Below are positions 25,601 through 55,972 of a stretch of DNA of 64,000 nt, piece by piece; the first letter of the stretch is position 1, and the number at the start of each line of letters is the position of its first letter. The notes below the pieces were generated by a model that saw nothing but the letters and a program-made list of their open reading frames with translations, searched no databases and was not told the origin of the DNA. The position numbers and the translations under genes are program-made. The stretch spans positions 3,026,512 through 3,090,511 of the forward strand of contig OZ024809.1 in assembly GCA_964017045.1 (NCBI GenBank). The letters run 5' to 3'. The DNA comes from Omphiscola glabra. Lineage: Eukaryota > Mollusca > Gastropoda > Lymnaeidae.

Positions 25601-28440
25601 CCAGACAACATCAGGTTTGTAAGCATTTACCAACTCATACAGCTCAGGCAAGGACTTTGTCTACAGAGAAGGGAGGATAATTATTTAAATCTCAAAATGT
25701 TACAATAATGCAGATTTGTGTAGTAATGTTACAGTAAAAATGCACATCCTGGGGCCTTTGGAAATAATGTATGATCTATCTTTGACTTTGATGAGAGAAC
25801 AGAGAATTATTGAGGGTATTAAATTAAAGATTTTAATTTATGTTTATTAACCCTTTTAATCACCCCTCTTCACATTAACATTGGTAAAGATCGGGTTAAA
25901 AATGGGTACTGGTGCTTGATAAGAACACTTGAGAAAAGAAAAGTCCAAGCAGAATGTTAAATGGTGGTACTGCTGTGGCAAAGGGTGTGCCAGTGGTGCC
26001 CTCATCAGGTATCATCACCACAAGAGGCAACATCAGAGGACCCTACCAGAATAGCATAAAACCCTAAATAAATTGCAGTATGTGTTTGTTTTTTGTAAAA
26101 CCACTAGACAAAGTTATCAACAAAAAAAAAGAAATATTCCATATGAAACATGTAGAACCAAATAAGCAAACTAACAAAAGGAAAATCCTGTGTCTTGTAG
26201 CCATTGGCCTCATCTTGCAGGTACACTGGGTTAAACCACTCAAAGAGAGAGTGGTAGATTCCATATCTTAGATTTGGGTACTTGCGCACTGCGGTAGATA
26301 TGTCCGCTGCACATATGGAAGGAAGAGATGTGAAAAATTTTTTTTACATTAAAATAAGACTCGTTGTTTTAAAAACAAACGTCATACCTACAAAATTCTT
26401 TTACAACAAAACAATAATCGAAAGAAACTTCCAATCCTAAGCATCTTATATGCTTGTTTTATTTCACAATTTAAGCAAATAGGTTTACTACTCTTAAAGA
26501 TATAGGTCTCAAGGATTAGATAAGATGAGTCATCAGAATTACCAACAAGATCTCTATTAGGACCCACATCCATTGAATTCCAGTTGAACGAATGTTTTGA
26601 GGGCCAGCTTGTAAATCCTTCATGATGCTTTGCAACTTGAACAACATACCTGAATATTATTAACTTATATTATATTATTGAATGAGTGGTGTGTTTTACA
26701 AAAAACCTCTTATGAACTCACAATTTCACTCTGAAAACATTATTTACATTCAGTGAGAATATTCATCAAAAAAATTAATTCAGTCACAGAATAGGTTTCT
26801 TCCTGAGGTTATAAAAAGTAGAATGAATCATAAGAAATTATTATAGCTTGGGATATTTTAAACCGTTATTTCAAAATTAAAATGTAAAAATCTGGACAAA
26901 TAATTTAAAGAGCTTTCCGCAGCATTGTGAGCTAATATAATACTAAGACTGACATTTATAGTAATTAATAACAAAATAAACATTGAGACAAAAGTGCCAC
27001 AGGAGTGTTTTCTTTAATTTAATTAGATTTGGCATAATTTTATTTAGGTTTCTTTTTTTTTGTAATTCATCGAAATGATACATTTGCAAGCTGTTATGTC
27101 TTGACTTAATTTAGTTCACATTTTCATTAAATACGTCAAAATAGCAAAGCCTTGCTTTATTCATAATTTTTAGATAGTTCCATAAGACTAATTGCAGCTG
27201 ACAGGCCCAATATGTTTTAAAACCTTCATTACCCATTAGTAGGTTGAACAAATAGTGACACTGGATTGTCCCACTTTTTTTGCAGAAAACAATAATTATT
27301 TTATTAGCTCTAAAAATGGCATGTTTCAGCTCTGAAGCAAATACATTTAAGAGAATATTAGGCCCAACCTTTGGCTTCAAAACATTTCAGTACCTTGCTC
27401 CTGATGCATTAAATATCTCTGCCCAGTGGTCAGGGTTGTATATTCCTGCAGGTGTGTCAAACTGTTCAGCAAAGTCAGCATATGTCCAGCCAGGCGGGTA
27501 GTTTTTATCCATGAAATTCAAAATTGATGGCCATTGTTTAGGACCTTTCCAGTGATACCAGAACCACTCACTGCTAAAACTTGGAACTGATAAAAATAAT
27601 AAATTGGGCTCAAAGGTTAATATAATAACTAGTTCTTTAAATAAACACTAAATGTATTAGTAACATTCAACACTTACTGAGCAGTAGTAATAATCAAGCA
27701 CTTTTTTTTTTATAAAAAGATGCGGGGAGAGGGTATACTTAACTTTATTATTTTATAGTAGCGCCAAAGTTATGGAATAGTTTACTTCCATCTTTGAGGA
27801 GTATTGAAAAGGACAGAAAATCATTTAGGAAATATTTAAAGACTTTTTTGTTTAATAGATTTGATGAAACCAGAGCGCAGTGAGCATGCTAAAGTAGCAT
27901 GGATACCAGTGCTATAAAAGTATCCAATCAATCAATCAATCTTATTGTTGACCTAAATGTAAAAATAAATAACCCCCCACCCGCGCTAGATAAATCAGGC
28001 AGGCATGGACTAATAAATGCTTAAAATATAAGTAAAAAGCTACTTAATTTTAATTTTTCGGTAAATACAAGTGCAGCAATGTTGCGGAACAAGACTTAAA
28101 CATGTACACACGTCACTATTTGTAATCTTATGATTCAGCATTGAATTTTTAAAGTAAGCTTTTTAAATTATTTACAGTTTTCATTAATGAATATAATCAA
28201 TGTTGTATTTATTATATTAAAACTAAAACTTTTATATTTATTGGTGGACCAACCTGAAAAAACACCCCAGTGAATGAAAATTCCAATTTTCCCTTGGTCG
28301 TACCAAATAGGTAAAGGCCGAGAGTCTAGTGAATCCCAGTTAGGTTCATATTTAATATTTGTAGTTGCTTCTGTGGCGGCAAATCCAATGATAATACCGA
28401 ACGCAAGTAAATATGTTGCTAATATCAAACTATCCGCCAT
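22661..28440 (-). CDS. FUCA1: Alpha-L-fucosidase (GH29), complete, nine exons
   Basis: Lysosomal/secreted glycosidase that removes alpha-L-fucose from glycoproteins and glycolipids. CDS exons (minus): 28440-28254, 27586-27394, 26649-26543, 26306-26176, 25660-25530, 24939-24842, 24611-24479, 23757-23587, 22910-22661. All junctions are GT-AG, phases agree, and the total is 1401 bp = 466 aa, the normal family length. Residues 1-25 form a hydrophobic signal peptide. GH29 landmarks: IFIHWGVFS (His57), AKHHEGF (His135-His136), WSDG (Asp228, the family's nucleophile position), [22 protein letters not shown], then a C-terminal beta-sandwich ending about 83 residues into the last exon. The loop just after WSDG reads [10 protein letters not shown], slightly shorter than in the vertebrate enzymes. 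Invertebrate single copies are related equally to FUCA1 and FUCA2, so the symbol is approximate. Start chosen at the ATG before the signal peptide (AAAATGGCGG context). Confidence 0.95.
23160..23340. mobile_element. hAT MITE, 181 bp, in the last fucosidase intron
   Basis: CAGGGGTTCCTAAAG at the left, TTTTGGAACCACTG at the right; degraded 8-bp duplication TTCTAGCC / GTTTAGCC. Confidence 0.65.
23471..23600. repeat. 26-bp tandem repeat containing the fucosidase exon-8 splice donor, 5 copies
   Basis: Five 26-bp units; on the minus strand each reads like ACACAAGGTGTATGGTGAGT. The first (23575-23600) is the real end of exon 8 plus its donor (exon ends 23587). The other four lie in the intron with diverged donor-like cores such as TAGTGAGT and GGTAAAT. 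Confidence 0.85.
23964..24235. repeat. 20-bp minisatellite, about 13 copies, fucosidase intron 7
   Basis: Unit ATCATTTTAAACTATTTATC, almost perfectly conserved for ten copies, decaying at the right end. Confidence 0.95.
27735..27945 (+). pseudogene. LINE 3' end (CR1/L2-like) in fucosidase intron 1
   Basis: The plus strand reads [19 protein letters not shown] then a terminal FLFNRF, typical of the extreme C terminus of L2/CR1 reverse transcriptases. It ends GCGCAGTGAGCATGCTAAAG, a CATGCTA/TAGCATG hairpin, GTGCTATAAAAG and a (CAAT)n tail. Confidence 0.7.
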
Positions 28441-28444
28441 TTTG
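28433..28444 (-). promoter_or_regulatory. TISU/YY1-like start-codon context (fucosidase)
   Basis: CAAAATGGCGGA surrounds the start codon, 10 of 12 positions of the TISU consensus SAASATGGCGGC. TISU elements support translation from very short 5'UTRs and overlap YY1 sites. Confidence 0.4.
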
Positions 28445-28448
28445 TCCA

Positions 28449-28458
28449 GTCACATGAC
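28449..28458 (-). promoter_or_regulatory. CLEAR-like E-box upstream of the fucosidase start
   Basis: GTCACATGAC differs at one base from the palindromic CLEAR element GTCACGTGAC bound by TFEB/MITF factors, which is typical of lysosomal gene promoters. It lies 9-18 bp upstream of the start codon, so it would be in a very short 5'UTR or at the transcription start. Function is inferred from motif and gene identity. Confidence 0.4.
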
Positions 28459-28459
28459 T

Positions 28460-31400
28460 AAATAGTAAGCTGTGTTGCCAGGTTTTGGTTTGTTGACCAT
28501 TTTTAAAAAAGTAAATAATGTAGAGAAAAATTCTTAATTAGCTATTCATTAAATTTTTAACATTAAAATTTCGCCTAAAGCGATTCTGATAAATATATAC
28601 ATAACCGTTAGATCAGTGAACATTTAAAAGTTAAAATTTTGTAAATTTTGTTTTTTCTATTTCTATAAAGGTTTATTTGCTGAAATGGCTACAAATATAT
28701 ATTTAAAGACATGGAAAATTAAAGAAAATTCAAAACAAAATATTAAAATTAACAATTGTTTATTTAAATTACTGCTTTAAAGCAGACATATTGCACATGA
28801 AATGTCAATTACTCAAAATTAATTATAGCACTTTCATTGGTTTACACACTAATTATTTACATCACAGTTGCAATCAATTAATAATAGAGCAACAAATAAA
28901 ATAATAATACCACACACAAAACAAACAACATAATATTTGAAACACACACATTTTTGGTAATCACACTCCAAACTGTAATAACATTTATGGACATTTAATT
29001 CATCACTTTTCAATCAACAGCAACATGAAGGATGATCTCGAGAAATAAAACTTACTAATTGAAAAAACTGTACACACAATTTAAAGAAAGAAAGTAGCTT
29101 ATGGTAATTGTATTCCTACCTCTATAAAATGATTGCATTTTTGGTAATTAATTAGAAGATCTAAGTTCCTTATATATTTTAATAAAAATATAATTAGCTA
29201 CACAGTAATTTTTACAATTTAAAATGATCTAAAAGGAAAGTGTGAACTAACAGTTTGAAAAAAAGATAATTCTATTTGAAAAGCTGAATTTAACAAATTT
29301 AATTAAAGGCACTTTCTGGACAAAATTTGAAGTTAAATTCTAGGTAAGAAAAAAAAAAACAAGTTAAAAAAAATTAATTTTGGCCATGGGGAATAAATAT
29401 TTTTTTAAAATTAGTTTATTAAGTAGGCTTCAAATTATTGTGCCTGGTATATTAAACATTGCAACAAAAAAAAATGTATTTCTGTAAAGCTAAACTTTAC
29501 TGCAATCAACACAAGCAGCTCCATGCTGTGATCTCAATACAATTTAAAAATCATTTACAACTTACATTTTGTAATAATACATACAAAGTTGGTTGCACTC
29601 ATCAAAATAAAATACCTGCAAACATCGAAATCAAAATAAAAAAGAACCAACAAAAGTTCAAAATAATCAAAAGAGGAGCTGACACATCTTTACTAGTTTA
29701 CGATCAGAGCGAACATTTTGTCAAGTCTCATCAATACCCTCCGGTATGATACAACAATAAAAATCTTTAAAAAACGTGTAGGTGGGCCTTGCTTAAATGG
29801 TCTTTCGTAGAACATTGCATGATTATCACTAACAATAAGCTGATTAACTTTTTATTTCTATTCACAATTTATGAATTTAAAACAAATGTGGTCAAATAAG
29901 CTTTCCCCCCCCCCCCCCCCTGTTTAATTTCTTTTTTTTGTGTTAAATTTCCAGTATTTTAGCTTTTTTGCAAGGAGTTAGCATCTTAAATAGCCAAAGT
30001 CAATATCTAATGACTATCACTTACATAACAACATAAACATTTTTTTAAAAATATATTTTTCTCAAAAATACAAATTGAATGTACGAATCATCCTTTGACA
30101 ATTATTACCAAAATACGTTGGAGGAGATTTGTTGGTCTGGATGATTTATTTATTTATTTTTTTTAATTTAAAAGGATAGACTTTGAGTGGGAAAGGTTTT
30201 ACACTCAGACAGAAGGAATAGTAAATTAAATCAACAAAGTCGTCAAGTATTCATGCAAGAGACATCATTGTAATCTTAAAGACACCGGAAGACACAGTTC
30301 ATGATGATCCACAGTGGCAGTACCAGCGTGATGAAAGTTTTTTTTTTTTTTATAGATAAGATGCATTTTTCATTTCCTTGATTTTAGAACAACAAGCAGC
30401 TTTGTAAATTTTTGGCTAAGGTATCCAACTTTTGACGGAGAAAATATAAGGTTTAAAGAAATTCTGGCAACAGCAGCAATCTTGCTGCTTGTTTAAGAAT
30501 TTGGTTTTAAAATTTGGAGATAATCATTTGAAATTAAAAAAAAAATTTATTAATGGAAAATTATTTTTTGAATTTCAAACAAGAATTACATACATACAAT
30601 GGCCAGTCACATCCTAATGAGCAATGGATTCGTTACTTAGACTCCTGCATAGCAAATTAAAACAAGAGCTGTCATATAAAAATATCAAACAGATTTTATT
30701 TTAATAGCTATTGTATGCGATTAATTCGAAATTAAAGAATTACATAAAAATTATGTCTGAGAATTCTACAAAAAGGATCATTCCCTTGATGGACATGGAT
30801 GGAGTAACATTACCCTTTTGATAAAATAAATAGCCAACAAATTCAAATTTTATTTTTAAAAAGGAAAATGTTAGGTAGGGCATCCCATGAAAACCAAAAA
30901 AAAACCACTTAAATGAGGACTGATAAAAAAAAATATTTGAACACAGCCTTGAATTAAATCAGAGCTTAGTAACAATTTTAAATCTGCAGCCTTTCCAAGA
31001 ATTCCGCATAACAAAATTAAAATCATGCAATGTTCTAAATAACATAATGTAGTTATTACACTCATAAGGGAAAATGATAAAATGGACGAAACTACTATAT
31101 TGACAGTCTGTATTGGACATATTTCTGTTGAAGCTTTTCAACAATGTCCCCTTTGTAGCAACTTGGCTTATTTATCTAAATATAGTTGGTGCTTTTCCTC
31201 CTCTGGAAGCATTTTGCGTGGCACCATCCTGCGGCACACCAATGTTCCACGACACACTGGTTTCATAGTTCTGGCTTAAATGACAAACTCCAGTTGTTTT
31301 TTAGTGGTATCCACAAACTATTTTCTTTGTTCACATTAGGAAATTAAGGCATATGCTGTAACGCAGATACTTGCCTACAGAAATAATTGGACATGTCAAG

Positions 31401-33411
31401 CCAGAAATCACTTATACCGGTACACAAAAATCTCATTAGAATCAATGTCATGGTCATCAAGGTTCAAAATCAATAGGTACAGATTATCAAATATCCAGCT
31501 TTAATAAAGAAATTTGTTTTGTTTCCATCCAACTTTGCTTTAGAAATTTACCAAAATAAAAATCTGATGATCTATTTTTAGATCACTAATGAGGCAAACA
31601 GCATTTTGGTGCAATAAACAAATAACCATTGGCAACAAAAACACATTTTGAAAAAGGTTTATCATTCTGTTTTAGAAAATAAGAAATCTTTTGAATTGAT
31701 AGATTTTATACTTAAAGTATCACTCAGGGACTTTAAACCTATATTGTACTCTGTAACCCCAAAAATCAACAATACCCTAGATATTTAAGTTTTAGTAATG
31801 AATTGTAAAAATATACTGTTTTTTTTTATATTCATGGCACATGTTCTGCTCTGTGGAGAACAGATTGAGAACACTTGAGAATTTGAATTATTTTTTACCA
31901 ATAAAAATAAGGAAGAAGTGTTTTAATTTGCAAATCAGTTGCAAGAAGTTATTGATTGATTCAAGCAAGGATCAGACACAAAATGTAACAGTTTGAATTA
32001 GAATATTAAGAGTAATCATTAATCCTTGGTAATATGAGAAAAATGGGGAGATGCATATACAAATACACATTTGTGTTGTAGCTGAGAGTGAAACGGGAGG
32101 GGTCAAAATGATGAAATTACATAGCACAAAAAGGGGGTAGGTGTAAGTTTGTGATTTTTCTTTTTTAATGAACGCAAAGTGAATTATAAATTTTGACAAA
32201 AATTAGGGAACATAATAAGTACAAGAACATAGGAACTTACTAGAAGTTGTATGGCACCATTGGAATGTTTGGGGCACTAGTTCGATCAACTGGTCAAGTG
32301 AACTACTCAATTCTCAGGTTCTTGGGGATTCTACATTAAATACTAAAGCACAATACAAACTATGAGTTATAATTGGATTTGAAGCATGGTTCAAACTAAA
32401 AATTCTGGTCTTGGTTTGAGAAATAAACTTTAAAAAATGTTTGATTCTTTAAACAAAAGATCTCAACTTAATAATAACCTTTAAAAAAAAAAAAATTTTT
32501 GGTTTACCAACATGAACAAAAATCATCTAAAAGTTGGCCGCAAGATTAAAATTTTTAAAATTTCCCATGATCAAATCATCATTAGCTCGGCTGCAATGCT
32601 CATTGCCTTTGTAAACATTGCACTTTTCATCACTATCTCTAGCAGAAAGTTTGTTTTCCTCCTACAGAGAAGATTCACCGTGTAAAAGAAGAAGAAATAA
32701 AATATTCACAATGATTCCATCTAAAGTTTCCATGCTTTATTTAGTGAAACGTAGAAATACGTTAGGAAACACTGAAAGGGAATGTAATTATTTATACATT
32801 TATCATTTTTGTTTTAAATATAAACTCATATTTTTTATAATAGCATCACATCAAGGTGTCAGCATGGTGATAAACTTAAATTACCCACCACAGCTAATAC
32901 AAAACAAAAATTGTGGTCAAATTTGAACAGGGGTTAGGGATTGTTAGAAACAGGAACTCAAATGATTTCAATCAGATTCTGACATTTTCCATACTGTCTC
33001 TATAATTCTAGACACTAATAGAGTTCCATGTGTCAATTCTTGGAGATCAAATCTAAAGAATACACTATGATACCTTGACTTCACTCGAGCTACATTGTGC
33101 AAGACATGGGAAAAAAAAAAAAAAAGATTGGTTTTCTGTGTTCATGGTCTTGTCAGAATAATCGTGGTAAGTCATTTATTTGTTAACACTCCTAACTGTT
33201 TGATGGTAGATGATACTGAGAATTTGAACAGCAGTGGTAGCAGAGTGGCATGTACGGTCATTCAAAGCATTTGCAAGGTTAAATTGGTCACAGTTCCAAA
33301 TCACACCTGGAACACAAGATTCAAATATCTAAGATCTTTTTTGTCATAATGTTCATAAATCTCTAAGGCAAAAACAACACAAAACAATCAAAATATGTAA
33401 GTTTTCATTTA
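28460..33411. other. AT-rich spacer between the fucosidase and ATG16L1 genes
   Basis: No exon recognised on either strand. Contains poly-A/T runs, a C run near 29906 and, near 31220-31260, a GCGGCACACC...CCACGACACACTGG segment of hAT-like character. Possible distal ATG16L1 poly(A) signals lie in its right end. Confidence 0.6.
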
Positions 33412-33926
33412 TATTTCTTTAACATACATCTAATCATGACCAGAAAACATAGTAAACATCGGTTTTTCATTAACATACATCTAATCTTGACCACAAAACA
33501 TGGTAAACATCAGTTTTTCATTAACATACATCTAATCTTGACCACAAAACATAGTAAACATCAGTTTTTCTTTAACATACATCTAATCTTGACCACAAAA
33601 CATGGTAAACATCAGTTTTTCATTAACATACATCTAATCTTGACCACAAAACATAGTAAACATCGGTTTTTCATTAACATACATCTAATCTTGACCACAA
33701 AACATGGTAAACATCAGTTTTTCATTAACATACATCTAATCTTGACCACAAAACATAGTAAACATCAGTTTTTCTTTAACATACATCTAATCTTGACCAC
33801 AAAACATAGCAAACATCAGTTTTTCATTAACATACATCTAATCTTGACCACAAAACATAGCAAACATCAGTTTTTCATTAACATACATCTAATCTTGACC
33901 ACAAAACATAGCAAACATCAGTTTTT
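33412..33926. repeat. 51-bp minisatellite, 10 copies, just past the ATG16L1 stop
   Basis: Unit TAACATACATCTAATCTTGA...; 51 bp keeps one plus frame open (17 codons per unit). Variant order shows a four-unit higher-order repeat. It may be transcribed in the ATG16L1 3'UTR if the distal poly(A) signal is used. Confidence 0.95.
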
Positions 33927-34042
33927 CCCCCTACTTGTATGCACTGACAGTTTGTGTCCTTTAATGTACTCAAGTTTTAACTTCTGATTATTTGATACCA
34001 TTAGTGACATCACAAACAAATTACTCACCACTAATAAGCTTA

Positions 34043-52907
<18,865 letters not shown>

Positions 52908-53462
52908 GTTTGTTTCCCTTCGCGATGAGTAAAGCTATCAAAATTTCCAAAAGTAATCATAATAGAATTATAATTTACCAAAAAAAGTAATTTGTTTAGT
53001 TACCTAATCTAAAATAATATTTCAATATAAAAAAGAAGTAGTATGGCAATCAGATTTATAAATAAAGTAAATAAATAATAAATGCTAAACTACTCTAAAC
53101 TAAATGTAGCTTTGTATGAATTTGTATGAATCATGAATATTTACAATCGGTTTTATTAAATCCCATTTATTATATATATTTATGAAAATAATATTTAATT
53201 TTAGGCATTATTAATTAAGTGAACATTTTACTGTAAAGATTATATATTATGTACTAAATCTTCAAGAAGTAAAAATTGTCCTATTTCAACGTCTTAGAGG
53301 GTTATTTGTATTGTTAATTCAAATAAATTTATAGTATACTAGTCGCCAAGTCCAAGTACAAGTCCACTAACTAAATGACTAACAGAAATAAAAGAAAGAA
53401 TGTCGATCGGAAACAAGGCATACTTCAGTAGTCGGAAAATACTCAAAGTAAAAACATTATAA

Positions 53463-53987
53463 GGGGTCTTTCGCAAATTACGTCACTCTCAGGGGGGAGT
53501 GGGGTCGAGAATTTGTGACATTTTATGACGGGGGAGTGGGGGGTCAAAAAGTTTGTGACGTCACAATTTTTATGTATTGTTTTTTAATCTTTTTTTTGTT
53601 TTTATAAATATGAAAATCTTTATTCAATTAATTTCAAAAACATTTGAAGTTGAAAGTGCCTCAGGTATTATAGGTAACGGGAATATCAGTCGCGAAACAC
53701 CTTTGCGCAAAAACTGTTGTGGCCATTTTACATTCGGCGCGGGGATGACTTCGTTGTTTCGCGTCACAATTCATCTCAATTCATTATCGTTTTGGGAAGA
53801 TTTTATTAAAGAATAAAATAAAATCTTAGTTTATTTATAAAAATTTATGTATGTTTTTTTTTATTTCTTTTAGATTTGATGTGACATTAAGGTGGGGGGT
53901 GGGAAAAGATTTTGTGACACTTCGTGACAAAGGGGAGTGGGGTCTAAAAAGGTCAATTTTTGCGTGACGTAACTTGCGAACGACCCC
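53463..53987. mobile_element. PIF/Harbinger-type MITE, 525 bp, TAA target duplication
   Basis: 24-bp terminal inverted repeats: GGGGTCTTTCGCAAATTACG... on the left, and the reverse complement of the right end reads GGGGTCGTTCGCAAGTTACG... . A TAA duplication flanks it (53460-53462 and 53988-53990), the TWA target type of PIF/Harbinger. It contains no transposase frame. Confidence 0.75.
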
Positions 53988-54076
53988 TAAGACAAACAAA
54001 TAAAACTGTTATCAGACTAATTGTAACATACGCAAGTGAAATGTGGACCTTAACAAAAACGTCAGAATACCTATTA

Positions 54077-55692
54077 GGGGCCATCCATAAATGACGTCAC
54101 GCAATTTTTGCCTATTTTTGACCCCCCCCCTCCCCCCATCGTCACAAATCGTCACAAAAAGTTAGACCCCCCCTAAAATATAACGTCACAAATCTCTACA
54201 CCCCCCCCCCCTCTATAAAAAGTCCCTGTGTCCACTATTGTCCTTTACAAACCCTTTAGAGAGTCACCTCCCGTGGATATCAAATTACAGCACCTGTGTA
54301 AAAAAAACACTTCACTAGAACAGTGGTTCTTATCCAGTGGTAAAGGTACCTCCCCAGCACTGAGGTGTGGTAGACCAGAAAAGTGCATTCAGTGGCGTAG
54401 CTAGAGGGGTGCAGACCGCAAGGGGGTGAAACCATCTCAGGGGGTGACATCAAATTGAAAAATTGCGTATTTCCAGAGTACACACTGCTCGGTCTAATCG
54501 AAATCCACAAAAGGATTACAGATGACGGGTACATTTTCCACCCATGTAACCAATAAAAATGCGTTTTTAATTAAAAGTTCAAAGTTGATGCGTCAGCAAT
54601 TAGGTTACCTTATTATTAAGTCAGAAACACGTCGTTTTGACCATGTTTCAACGCCGAATGGAGTGTTCGTTAACTTTTGTAAGTGACATTAATCTATACC
54701 GGTATTCATCTAAATTCTGAGAAATAAAACTATCCTTTGATAACAATGAGTGATTCTAAGTACATGTCACAGTTCTTAAATACAATTACCTCAAGGCCTT
54801 CAATTATTTTTTTTTTTTGTTCTTGTATTTGTTATACTGTGGACTAAGTTTAACAAGAAGAATTACATCGTGGAAAGGGTGTGTGTGTCTGGGGGGGTGA
54901 CACTATGAGCTTACCGAACTGTGACACCAACCCTAGCTACGCCACTGATTGTAATTGCTGCAATTGCTAACTGTTGCTGCTTTCTTTTGAATTAGTTTGT
55001 GTGCATTTTGATTACAGCAGTAAATGTTTTTCTTGTGAATTTTGTCGGCGCATTGCTTTTAATGGTAATTTTTCCCATTGTCTATAAAGTTAATTAAAGA
55101 AATAAAACTAAGATAACTAAATTGTTTAATTATTGTTTATTTTATTACAATATAACTTATACGTTGGGGTGTGTGTTTAAAACGGAGTGGGCCTGTAGCC
55201 CTGTAAAAAATGTTAAAAATCCCTGCCCTAGAGCATTTACTAAGATACCACCACCTCTCTCCCCCACCCTGTCACGGTCAACCATTTGTTATCCTTCCAC
55301 CCCACTTCCTGTGGTTGCCGTGGAATGCGAATTATATGACTCCAGTGTCCGTCTTTAGCCATAAATTCTCACAGATGTCATTGCAACTACACCCAGAGTT
55401 TCCTCCTATTTGGCGTATTGTAATATGATCTGAGTCTGCTTGGACCTGTCATACCTGCAATGATTCTCTCAGTGATAGCAGTTTCAAAATAAAATGATGG
55501 TTGTTGTATAAATGAATATGTTAAAAATGTGTGTATTTTAGCGTTATTAAATGCATTTATTTACTACAATATTCTACTTTTCATGTGACGTCACATTGCT
55601 TGAGGGTCCCCCCTCCCCCTCGTCACACATTGTCACAAAAATCGGACCCCCCCTCCCCCCCTAGACGCGTGACGTCATTTATGGATGGCCCC
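54077..55692. mobile_element. PIF/Harbinger-type element, 1616 bp, TTA target duplication
   Basis: Near-perfect inverted repeats GGGGCCATCCATAAATGACG(TCAC) at both ends, flanked by TTA (54074-54076, 55693-55695). It is inserted in a LINE codon run. It is non-autonomous and carries a second element (54390-54947) and hAT-like segments (CAGTGGTTCTTAT near 54322). Most of it is shared with the copy at 16325-17620. Confidence 0.75.
54390..54947. mobile_element. Nested element with CAGTGGCGTAGCTAG inverted termini
   Basis: Left end CAGTGGCGTAGCTAG, right end CTAGCTACGCCACTG, exact over 15 bp; ATT occurs on both flanks. Carries no coding capacity. Superfamily not assigned. Confidence 0.6.
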
Positions 55693-55704
55693 TTAAAAAC
55701 ATGG

Positions 55705-55972
55705 GAGAGAAAAGTTACCAACAAATGATGAATATGGATGGAGAATACGAACCAACCAGGAATTGTTTGGACCAACAAAGGATGAATATGGATGGAGAAT
55801 ACGAACCAACCAGGAATTGTTTGGACCAAAAAAGGATGAATATGGATGGAGAATACGAACCAACCAGGAATTGTATGGACCAACAAAGGATGGATATGGA
55901 TGGAGAATACGAACCAACCAGGAATTGTATGGACCAACAAAGGATGAATATGGATGGAGAATACGAACCAAC
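55705..55972 (+). repeat. 54-bp minisatellite derived from LINE coding sequence, about 5 copies
   Basis: Unit of 54 bp (GGATGAATATGGATGGAGAA...); in one frame it encodes GPTKDEYGWRIRTNQELY, a conserved LINE C-terminal motif. A further copy lies at 57422-57480 beyond the LTR insertion. Confidence 0.9.
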
